Shown: positions 32,901-43,334 of the stretch, one piece after another
Numbering within the stretch: the stretch's first letter is position 1
Layout of the letters: every line of letters begins with the position of its first letter
NCBI GenBank assembly: GCA_963966185.1
Contig: CAWZYM010000423.1
Location: 362,001 to 426,000 of the forward strand
Direction: 5' to 3'
Length of the DNA stretch: 64,000 nucleotides
Source of the DNA: Rhabditoides inermis
Lineage: Eukaryota; Nematoda; Chromadorea; Rhabditida; Rhabditidae
Program-made: the position numbers and the translations under genes
The notes under the pieces: generated by a model
What the model saw: the letters and a program-made list of their open reading frames with translations, nothing else
Told to the model about the DNA's origin: nothing
Databases searched by the model: none

Positions 32901-35900
32901 TTCTAACACCTTCCCGCAGGTACTCGACTACGTGTGCAGTATCTCTCGCTCCTCTCCCTGCTAGTCTTTCTCCAATCCAGCCCGTCCCCCTCTAGGTCCT
33001 CGACTACGTGTGCAAGTTCTCCTCGTTTGACCCGTCGCTGATCGGCTGTCTGGTGCTGGACGAGGCGGACGTGATGATCAGCCAGCAGGGCCATCTCGAC
33101 CTGTCCATGCGGATATACAAGTGGGTGGGGTGGATGGTGATCATTCGGTTTCATATATGTGTTTTGACGTGAAGAGTAAGTATTTACGGGTTGGTAAATG
33201 CGGAGTTTGCGGAGTGACCATTTAGGATTTTTAATTACTGTGAAGTGAAGATGTACGAAGTACGAGTGAGTTCGGTTCCCTATTCCACGACCTTCCATGA
33301 GCTTTGATGGGATCAATATTTAATATTTTTGTTTGATTGATTTGTGAGCAAAACTGAACAGAAAATTTTGTTGTGGTGTTAAAAAGTCTTCTTTTTTGAA
33401 CATGTGTACTTATTGTCAAACGGAAATCAAAACGTGTTGAAGCAATGTGGATGAAGATGAATGTTATTTTCTTCAGAATTGTTCTCACAATTTTGCAATT
33501 TGATTCCTTGAGCGTCTGCATCAGCCTGATAATGTTTTTTGAATGGGTTACATACAGTTTTCGGATAGAAAGACAACAATAAGATCATCTTCATCTCCAA
33601 CACCTTTCCCCCTATTTGTAGCACGATCATGCCAACGTCTAAACATGTGCATCTTTACATATCTCTCTCCTTGCAGCACGATCGAGACGGCCAACCCGGG
33701 CGTGCAGGCTCTGCTCTTCTCTGCCACCTACGACAAGCCAGTGATGGACTTTGCCGAGAAGATCATCAAAAACCACCCCGTGTCTGTCACGTGAGTCGTT
33801 TTTTTTAACGTTTTTTTTTTTAAATTTTTTATCCAGTTCCTGTGGCGTAATGTACAGTGTAGAGAGTAATGTGAGTACATTAACAATGTTGAATAGGCCA
33901 ATAAAATGTAGAAAAATGTCTATAGATATTGTAGCATCATCCCGAATCATAATTTGCCTTTTGTGGTTGAAGTATGTTATCGTGGTTGTTCCGGTCCCCC
34001 AATGTAGCTACAGCTACATTGCATACAGCGAACAGACGATTATCATTCTCGCGTGCCCCTTGTTCGCCCCGTTTTTGTGTGTTCTTTGTGGCAAGCCGCT
34101 TGTTATGAGCTCATATTTCATCGCTCATTACTGTAGAACACGGTAATTGCCGATTAGGTCCGGAAGGCCCAGGGAGCATCTAATGAGCGCGTTCAAAAAA
34201 CAGACGTATCATTGGATCACTGCTGGCAACTGACGCTAGGATGTATTGTAGACGGCTGGCAGAGGACTAAGTATGAAATATGAAACGGTTTTGCTAATGA
34301 TCTGTTTATGAACGTCCCCCGGATGTTGGGTGTTTGTTCGGACAGTAGTCGAGTCAGCAGGTGTTATAATCCCAACTCGCCTGGTAATCCGATGTGATCC
34401 TCCGGTAATCGACTGTGAATGGGTGATTAGTGTGACTGTTCACCTGTACTGCCTTGCGCAAGAGGTCAATCCCTAAATTGTGGTTGGAGTCGAAATTCTC
34501 AGATTTCCTAGTGTTGTTGGACTATACAGGTGAACAAATAGTGATTGGTTGATGTTATAGTAGTAGTTTTACATAGTTATCATGAAACTTATTATTCGTG
34601 ATCCCTATTCGAATCGAGCAAAAGTCGTTCGCAGAAGTTTGCGCTTACCCAACTCAGCACAGCTGGAAGCCACTTGTAGCAATAGTGCGGCTTGCTACCA
34701 GCTACCACTTGACCCCTCTGGGTCGGTAGCTGAATGTCCCCGGTATTGTTGGTGTCATGTTGTGATGTGCAAATCATCATAGCAAATCATATCTGTCTGC
34801 CCCTGGATGACTGTATTCATAAGTGTGAGGATGAGTAAGCGTGTGACCTGGCAAGTGGAAGAGGAGAGGGAGAGAGATGGAGGAGAGAGTACCTTAAACA
34901 TAGGCGTTGCGTCACCGCCTAATGGCCGATGTTGTGTATTGAATGTTATTGCGGAGAGGAGACAGAGAGAAGATGGACAATGGTGTAGAGTTTCAATAGA
35001 GAAATGTGTATTGATCACAAATATGTAATTGAATATCGATTGCAATTCACATATTTGTAACTGAATTGATAAAATAATTCAGTTACATATTTATTTATTT
35101 GCTTTCAGTCTGCGTCGCGAGGAGCAGGCGCTGCCGAACATCAAGCAGCACTACGTCGAGTGCGCCAACCGAGACGCCAAGTACGATGTGAGTGGCGATT
35201 TCGGCGATCACATAAAGTTTAGGCATTCCCCTTTTTTAAAGTTTTATTAGCGATTCGCGATCACACGATATGCAATATTTTATCAACGCAACGTGTTACA
35301 AATCTTATGTATCTGTGTCTATGCACTAGTGGAGTAGTCTTGTGCTTGCGGCTGGGCGGTGGTCGCGTACGAGTCCTTTATTGACGCCGCGGAAGTCGGC
35401 TCCTGCACGGTCGGCGCTGTGTAGTCTGCCCCGACGTCGCGTCCGAATCGCGGGAAGTGGTCCTTGAAGTCGAGCGCGGCCACAGTTGTGGCCAGAAGAA
35501 GTGGGGCAAGGAAGAAACGCATGTTGAGAACGGGTGGGGTGTGATGTCAACTGCGTCCCTCCTATGTTTTATGCGATCACCATTTTGTGCAGAATTAATG
35601 CGGCGCGATTCAAAATTCCACACCTTAGTTGTGAATCTGATGCAATGAATGATGATTGATATGTAAAAAAGTAAAATAATGAAATTACAAAGGGCGAAAT
35701 TCGATTTCAATCAATTCATCCCATCCGAATCAGTTCATCCCCATTCATCCCACCTTTTGGAAATATTGAGTGAACTTTATGTTTTCCACCAGGTACTGCA
35801 TTGAATCGAAAATTCGCCTCATTTTACTATTATTGGGAGTGAAACATATCTGAACTGATTTTGATTTGATTCAGACTCACAAAACGACGCGTTTCTGTTG

Positions 35901-36142
35901 TCTCGGTAGTAGAAGTTGGAAGAAGAACTGCATGGATTTAAGGCTATACTCAATCTCTAGATTCTAGATCTCTACTCTCACTTAAAAAAGTTTAAATGTA
36001 AGAATAACACATTTCACTTGAGGCTATCCTCAACCTCTACTCTGGTCTGACGATCGCGTCGGCCATCATATTCTGCAAGACACGGCAGAGTGCGACGTGG
36101 CTCGCGACACGGCTGGCGGCGAGGGGACACGAGGTGAGGGAG

Positions 36143-36177
<35 letters not shown>

Positions 36178-38114
36178 AGGAGGAGGAGGAAGAGGAGGGG
36201 GAAGAGGGGAAGGAAGGAAGTGAAAGAAGTCTCTAGGTTGCCCTTCTGCACGGCGAGCTGACGGTGCTGGAGCGCGCGCAGTCTATCCAAGCCTTCAAGG
36301 ACGGCGTGCACAAGGTCCTCATCACCACAAACGTCTGCGCCAGGGGTGGGTGACGGGGGGATAAATTAACTGTATACACCACAAAGATGCATCGCACATG
36401 AAATGCTTGTGAACAATGACGATGGATGCGATGCCGCTGGCCGCTGCAGTAGAGAGAGTTCTAGGGTGGGTGCGCGGTTTTGGGGGAAGTGAAGGAATAG
36501 TTTCGGCAAACATGGTAAAAACAAATCAAATATTTATCCAGAATCGCATTTTCATGTACATGCAAACATAGTCGTCTGTCGATAGTACATCTGCGCCAGG
36601 GGTGAGTAGGGAGGTGAGGGACAGAGGGCACGGAACATGTTTATGTATGTGTATGTCGGTGAATTTTTAAGAGTTTTGAGAATCGAGAATATTCGTTTAC
36701 GCTATTTTCGGCTATAGAGTGTGTATTGGTGTGACGAAAAGTGTTGTGCCTGTGAAGTGATGTCGAAGCTTATTTCAAGTTTAAGTGTGGATTGCTCGAT
36801 GGAGTATTAATGCTATGTGCAGTGATGTTCCGATGAAGTGTTGGTGAAACGTATTTCAGTTATTTATGAGTATTTCAGTTATTTATGATGAAGATATTCA
36901 TGAGCTTCAGTAGAGCAGATAGGATTGAGGGCGTATGGGTGGGGTGGGAATTGTTGTTTCTGTGAAGCGTGTTTTAGATTCAGTTGTAAGCTTGTAAGGA
37001 AGAGATCAATAATACTAGCCATGTATACAACTGAGGTGGATGATGCAGTACATGTGAATGTGAATTATCGTTTTTGTAATGGCAAGCGACGGATCATTGA
37101 TTTGATTGCTACAATCACTTGTATTTATTGTGCGTGAAGCTTATTTTAATGATCTGTTCTGTTGTATTGAGGTTTTCACAAGACGAATTGATATTATTAA
37201 TGCTATCCCCTCTAATAAAAAAGGGGTGATGCGTATTTTGACTAAAAGAAGTGGTGAGATATCAATCAGGTGGACTCGGTGATCGATCACTACTGTCTTA
37301 GGAGAGGGGAAGCGAGTCAATTACTTTCACCGTTGTTGCGCGATTACCAGTATCGATATAGGCTGGAGGTCGTTGGGGGGAGACCAGAGGATTGTCTAAT
37401 AGGCATGAAGTGTGGTGGGAAAGATGCGCGCGCGTGATAGCACTGTAATTGATCCGGGCTACGGTAATTGATGCGCCCTCTAGTTGACTATCCCCTCGAT
37501 TGCTCAAGTGGTTGATAGGGGATATGGCATATCCTATTCACTCGGTGTTTGTCTATCAGATTAGTGGGATAGTGGCGGTGGATCACTCACAGAAAGGGAG
37601 AAAGGGCAGATGGGAAGGATTGGATGATGGAGTCATGACCTCTTGAGAGAGAGTGATTACCAACGGATTACTGTTTGTACAGAGGTGTTTGTGGAGGGGA
37701 AAGATTATCGATTGATTCGCAGGGATTATCGATTATCGATTGATTTGCAGGTATCGACGTGTCGCAGGTGTCGATAGTGATCAACTACGACCCGCCCATC
37801 ATCCATGACACTGCCGAGCCGGACTATGACACCTACCTGCACAGGATTGGAAGGACCGGAAGGTGGAGAGAGAGAGAAAAAAAAGAGAGAGAGAGAGAGA
37901 GATGATATGATATGGTCCTTCAGATTCGGCAAGGCCGGTATCGCCATCAACTTTGTCGATAGCCGCGAATCGCTCAACGTGATCAAGAAGATTGAGGCGC
38001 ACTTTGGTGGGTTTCATTGATCGATTATCGGTTTATCGATTGCTTCCAGCCAAGCCGATTGCGAAGCTCGATCCGTCCGACATTGACCAGCTGGAGGCGA
38101 TCGAGAGAGACTGA
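27861..38114 (+). CDS. ddx-19: DEAD-box mRNA-export helicase DDX19/DBP5 (complete, 21 exons)
   Basis: ATP-dependent RNA helicase that remodels mRNPs at the cytoplasmic face of the nuclear pore, activated by Gle1 and IP6 (family knowledge). Exons: 27861-27956, 28143-28182, 28256-28315, 28464-28519, 30686-30800, 31094-31153, 31255-31334, 31397-31464, 31578-31670, 31821-31896, 32201-32275, 32437-32506, 32552-32604, 32996-33120, 33677-33790, 35109-35187, 36023-36133, 36237-36345, 37751-37862, 37924-38006, 38050-38114. Phases join to give ~579 aa. The N-terminal ~180 residues are a low-complexity Gly/Ser/Gln and Glu-rich extension; the core matches DDX19: Q-motif area [16 protein letters not shown], motif [11 protein letters not shown] (229-238), [16 protein letters not shown] (336-339), SAT (371-373), [17 protein letters not shown] (ends ~496), HRIGRTGR (524-531). 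DEADVMI and [16 protein letters not shown] favour DDX19/DBP5 over eIF4A. An in-frame ATG opens exon 5 (30686) after a 2.2-kb intron, so a shorter isoform from a second promoter is possible. Confidence 0.95.
28520..30685. other. DDX19 intron 4 (2.2 kb), no gene seen
   Basis: Contains two CT/GA microsatellites (about 28711-28752 and 29860-29898) and repeated CTGATCTACC-type words at 28890-29050. No exon consistent with DDX19 was found. If the exon 5 ATG is used as a start, its promoter would lie in the right part. Confidence 0.5.
33791..35108. other. DDX19 intron 15 (1.3 kb), no gene seen
   Basis: AT-rich unique sequence with no recognisable exon or RNA gene. Confidence 0.45.
35243..35248 (-). 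terminator. Poly(A) signal of the nested secreted-protein gene
   Basis: TTTATT on plus is AATAAA on minus, about 70 nt past the TAG at 35319-35321. Placement fits a compact 3' UTR. Confidence 0.55.
35319..35522 (-). CDS. Small secreted protein nested antisense in a DDX19 intron
   Basis: A single-exon 67-aa ORF lies wholly inside the DDX19 intron 35188-36022 on the opposite strand. It starts [19 protein letters not shown], a textbook signal peptide with likely cleavage after VAA or ATTVA. The mature part (about 50 aa) is Ser/Thr/Ala/Gln-rich with no cysteines. Just after the signal peptide it reads [11 protein letters not shown], where RFGR resembles an amidation-plus-cleavage site of FMRFamide-like peptides, though only one candidate peptide is present and cleavage would be monobasic. 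A TATA-like ATAAAA lies about 45 bp upstream (near 35568), and AATAAA (35248-35243) lies ~70 nt past the stop. These features support a real transcription unit. The family is not recognised; it could also be a cuticle or surface-associated secreted peptide. Confidence 0.6.
   Translation of the reverse strand: MRFFLAPLLLATTVAALDFKDHFPRFGRDVGADYTAPTVQEPTSAASIKDSYATTAQPQAQDYSTSA
36352..36465 (-). mobile_element. SINE body fragment, copy 3 (inverted)
   Basis: The reverse complement reads CATTGTTCACAAGCATTTCA and then TTGTGGTGTATAC, the same family as 17551-17826 and 21258-21365. It lies in the DDX19 intron between exons 18 and 19. Confidence 0.6.
36515..36586 (-). mobile_element. LINE-tailed 3' fragment in a DDX19 intron
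   Basis: The minus strand contains GCGATTCTGGATAAATATTTGATTTG-like sequence; compare CTGGATAAA and TTGATTTG at the 3' end of the LINE at 13618-13645. It closely matches the copy at 25600-25665 over ATGTACATGAAAATG. Confidence 0.5.
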
Positions 38115-38336
38115 TCCGACTATCGATTTATTGATTCTTTTTGAATTTTGAGTTTAGCGCGTGAGCCAAACGAGACGGGTCAACTCTGTTCAGTTGACTA
38201 ATATTCAAATGGGAATCGTGTGTTATGTGTTTTCCTCTCCAGCTTTCGCTCATCCCCCTCTTTCACTCTGATGTCCTGTATCCGTTGTGCAATGTGATTG
38301 ACCCCATGTTTATTGATAACAAAGTTCTATTTGAGA

Positions 38337-38342
38337 AATAAA
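38337..38342 (+). terminator. DDX19 poly(A) signal
   Basis: AATAAA 223 nt after the DDX19 stop, in an AT-rich setting. Confidence 0.7.
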
Positions 38343-38987
38343 TCTAATAATCATATAGGTTTGCGTGTTTGAAAAGCCACCTGTGTGGTTGCATATAAAA
38401 TGAGATGATGGGTATAGGATATTGGGTAATTATCGCGCGATCCTCTCGTTTTTATTGCGGAGTTATGGGGTATTGTCCGGATTTTTGATGAGGACATGGT
38501 TAGTTGGTTAGTATTGGGTTTGGTGAGCTAAAGAGAGGAGAGAGAATGAGAAAGAGAGAGAGGAGGTATTATGAAGTGTCTCATGGTCAATTATGTAAGA
38601 GTGAGAGTGCTAATGCATTCAAGCCAAGAGAGAGAGGCGTTCTAGTTTAGGCCAGGGGGTGTTCCTATATGTATAGAAAGAGGAGAGCGAGAGAGAGAGA
38701 GAGAGAGAGAGAGGAGATTCGAAAGTTCGCGCAGATGCAGTTTCCTGTTGTCCGTCGCGCCCCATTCGCTCTCTCTCTCAGACTGCCCTCTCTTCTCCTT
38801 TTTCCTACCAGATTCGAATTTGAATGAAAAGAGCTTGAATAAGTGCCAAATTGGGAGGCTCGAGAGTAGTTTTCTCTCCACTCTCTTTTCGTTTTTGCTG
38901 CAGTTCAATTTGCGAGGCTATTGTGTTAGCGCCCCTTCTCTCTGCGGACGCACGACCGACCGGGAGCAGCCCCAAAGTGCGTTAGAG

Positions 38988-39039
<52 letters not shown>

Positions 39040-39803
39040 TCTCCTATCCCGTATACATCCGGTGTGTACGTTTCTTCATTCTTCATTCTTCTGCGATGTG
39101 ATTAATGCGCAATAATATTGAGATAATCTTGACGATGCGCGGTGCGTTATAGACAGTGGCGAGAGAGTGTGTCGGAGTGAGAGAGGCAGACGGGATGATT
39201 CTAGCGGAGGTGCATTGGAGATTGTGATAGTCGAGTCGACGCTGTGGGAGTCCTTTGGTCAAGGCTGATGTCTATCTATACCCACATTGTTGCGGTCGCC
39301 TCATCAATCATCGAATGTTGTTCTAACCTTTTTATGGGGTCATAGACATATTCACTATTCACGCTTTCTCAGACTGTGTGTAGTGAAACTTTCCCATGAT
39401 TGTTTTGGATGATTCAGTCATTCTGCAAGTATGCAAATGTTACGGTAGTCTCTGTGAGAGAGAGTGGGGGCAAGCATGTGACTCACTGTAGCGTAAAGCT
39501 CACTGCGCAAAGCTCCCGTCCACTCTATCACTCTCCCTCTTTTTCTGTGATCCTCTCCGATCGCGTGGCGTCTCGCCAGCTTTCACAACTGCGTCTCTCT
39601 TTTCACAAACACTGATGGAAGCAGCAAGCACTTCGTGTAGCCACCCACAGCACCGTTTATTAGTGTTTGCTCTATCAGATTCGCTTTTTATTTCACAATA
39701 ATCGAGTGAGACGGCGGTGCTAGACATTTCTCTCGATCACTTTATCAGAGAGAGTGAGTCAACCCGAGACGCAGCGACCCGCTTCTTATCAAATATATAT
39801 GTG

Positions 39804-39850
<47 letters not shown>

Positions 39851-39926
39851 GATTATCGATCTGCTTGCGCATGTTCACATATCACAGTCGCCGACTATGA
39901 TTCAGCTGATAATTGATTGATCTGCG

Positions 39927-39976
<50 letters not shown>

Positions 39977-40508
39977 GATCACATTGTCAGGCGACTGTGG
40001 GGCTGAATTGATTCTAGAAACGAAAAGGTCGTCGCTGCCTGTCTTTTCTATTTGCTGTAACAGCGTCTTTTACAAGTGGATACTGACTCTCTGGATGTTT
40101 ATCGAATCCGCTCTCTTATCAAATAGTGTACTGGTTATTCATCGGCTAGGCATCTGGTGGTGGCGGTGTCTTTGGGTGTGGCTGGGAGAGAGAGAGGGGG
40201 GGAGAGGGAGGGAGAGAGAGAGAGTGGTGCACAACATTTTACGAGAGCGTTCTCTTTTCATTTCGGTTCTTCTTTTCTCGCGCATCGTTGTGATCCCCTT
40301 TTTACTCTCTTCATTATACTATCGTATAGTTTCAGTCTCTGGAATTCGAGAGAGAGAAAGGCTATTTCCTCTCTCTTCTAACGCCATTTTCACGCTGTTT
40401 CACGTTATTCTGATTTGATACTCTCGCTCTCTCTTTGCCAAATACCACGTTAACCTAATCGGGGGAGAGAAGCCGCAGCGCCGCGAGACAGAGTGTGTAC
40501 ACTTCATT

Positions 40509-40566
<58 letters not shown>

Positions 40567-43334
40567 TTTCCCTCTCTCCCTCTCTCTCTTTCGCTCTCCT
40601 TCCCTCTCTCCCTCTCTCCCTCCCTCTCTTTGCTATGCAAATTCGAGGGGCGCGAGATGTTCGCACTACTCTTTTATGCGGAAGCGGCTAATCGTCCTTA
40701 ATTGGAGCTCCTGTGTCCAAATGCGTCTAGTAGTATTGCGTGACGTGAACAATTCTGACTCCGCTCCCAAAAAGAACGTCGTCGGCTGATTTCCGGAACA
40801 CATTTCCGGAATCGGAGAAATAGGAGAGAGAGAGACTCGGATTTGTATTTTATTCGGCATCGGCGGGCTTCTCTAATGCGCACTTTCCACGCGCGTTTCT
40901 AGGTTTCTAGGAGATTTCCCCCCATGGCTAATGGAGCCGTGTCTTTCTGGCTTTACCGTTGTGTGTATGTTGTGATTGTTTATTGTTTTGTCGAGTGACT
41001 CTCTCTCCCTCCCCCTCTCTCTCTCTCTCTCTCTCGGCAGTAGTAGTACCTCTCCCGGGAGTGGCTAGAGTGGTTTTCTAGTTTGCTATGGCAATTGAGT
41101 CACAGAGTATTAGACGCATTGAAGCGATTTTGCGAGATGCCAATTTCCCCTTTTCGCTATTGGTGTGTGTGAAGTGAACTGATGAAATTGAACTCTCGCG
41201 CAATCGCCTCCCCCGACTTCTTCCATTCAAGTTGTCAGCGGCAGGCATGAAGAACAAAGTTTGTTTTCCTAGCCGCCCCGGATTCATGCATATCAGTCCT
41301 CAATCTCTCTCTCTCTCTCCCCGGCTGTCGAGCTGTCAAGATATCGCAGGCTGGCGTTGACACTTCTCACTATGTCCGTACTCGAGCTTCTTCCTCTCTC
41401 TCTCCCCTAGAAGCATCCATTGTATTAATTTTCGGGAGCTGCACGCTTCCGATTCGCTCACGCTCCCGCGCCCGGTGTAATTGCCGGCGGGAGGTGTGAA
41501 GCAGTAGGGTGTATGCAAATTTGGGCGAACATGTGTAAATGGGCTTTGTTCGACAGGTGAACGCGAGCATGCATTAGCGCGATTAGGAACCGCGTAGGGT
41601 TTCCTGCAGGTCCCCTTTCTAAGCTGACCGACTCAGTGTTTGCTCTATCCTTTTTTTCGCCACGCGAAGAGTATCCGGCAGGCAACCGAGTGTGAATGGC
41701 GTGTTTCTGTCACTAGCACTAATTTGCAGCGAGAGTAGCGTGTGTGAGTGAGAGAAGGATTGGGCATCCGGCCTGTTTAGGCAGGAAACCGCGCGCGGTC
41801 AGCGACCATTCTCTGGAAGAGGCGAATCTCGGTTGTCTCACATTGTCTATTCTTGCCACGAGAATTTCGAATTCGCCGCGGCCGGTGCCCGGGATTCAGT
41901 GACCCTAACCGTATTAGGGCCGAGCCAATTTCTAGTGGACGGGGAGCAGGTGGCGGCTATACAGCTTGTTTTCTGCATAGTGTTCCGTGGTGCCGAGTGA
42001 GTGTACTGTCGCCACAAGTGTGATTTACCACCCCCGCCCGATGACTGTGTCTGTTATCACTCTCTGTCTCTCGCCTTGCCTTGCATCATCGCATATATTG
42101 CCGTTACACTCTTTCCATTTCTAGCGACTCTCATACAGAGTTTCGCGGATTGCCGTACTCACATGCCTAATTACCGGTGTACGTTACCGTTAATCGCTTG
42201 ATTGATCGGCTAGATGTTAGATGGTTGCGATAAGCAGAAGCGTGCGCGGTAATTACCCGCCCGCCTGTCGCATTCCGAAGCATGTTCCCACCCCGGGGCG
42301 CCTCTCGGGGCTCAGCCAGCGGCGACAAGCCGTGTCGGCCAGATCAGATAAGTAGCGCCACCTGCGGGCATGTGTGCTCCCGCAATTACACGTAATTTAC
42401 GAGCTCCAAGTTTATGATAGGAATGACGGTGGCGTTTTAGTGGCTGGGAGAGTAGAATTCCACGCGCACCCGAGTGCGCATAATGTATCACGTCCGGGGG
42501 CGAGGGTCCCCGTTCCCTGGGAGAAATATGCAAATATCGAGTCGCTATAATCGCGGTGGTGGCTGGCAGAGTAGTGTGGGAGAAAGTATAGCGGTGCGGT
42601 GGATCTGAATGTGGCTGTCTAGAGACTTGAGAGCGAGCCACCTGCATGCGAGATTATTGTGGCTTGCCCGACGATTTGTTCCTTTGCGCGGACGAGAATT
42701 CAGGCTCCTTTTCCACTTGTTAGGTCATTTGTAATGCGAGAAAAGTCTTCGGTCCGAGAGGTGGTGTGTGGCTTATAGGGAATGCGAGGGGGAGACACAG
42801 GCTATTAGCTTTCTCGGGCCGGCTTACGAATGTATCCCGTGTGAAACGACTGCACCGCATGCTATTCCGCGTACTTCGATGTTACACGCAACAAACAATT
42901 TCATACAAGAAAAAAAAAAAAATTTTCTCGCGCTTCTCAATTCCCTGCGACGATTCCAATTGACAATCACTTTCCCGCAAGTGGTGCACACGTTTCTCCC
43001 GCGCGATTTCTCCCATGACGTCATTCTCGTTATTTCCGGTTGCTCCGCCGTTCGTATTTGTTTTTGTTATGTTTCACCTCTGTCTATTTGCTTTTATCGC
43101 GCTTGATTGCGTCCCGATTGTTGTTTCCTTGGTCTGGAATTGCCTGTGGGCCTGGCTAGAGAGAGAGGCGGAGAGTGACCGTGCGCGCGCTTGGCCCCGC
43201 CCCCTCGCCGCGCGACCTCTGCCGTTAGTCACTGACTGAACACGATTGCAGGGTGCTGACACTGTGTGTCTCACAATTCGACTAAGCGGCTCTATTATGC
43301 TCACCTGCTAATTTCGCTACACTCACTATCTACG
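38343..43334. other. Intergenic region upstream of the latrophilin gene, no gene seen
   Basis: About 5 kb with several CT/GA microsatellites (38691-38714 GA, 38990-39034 CT, 39810-39846 GA, 39931-39974 CT, 40508-40632 CT, 41015-41036 CT). Between 41500 and 43300 the sequence is GC-balanced and unique, which may include the promoter and 5' UTR of the downstream GPCR gene. No frame with splice sites or a known domain was found on either strand. Confidence 0.5.
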
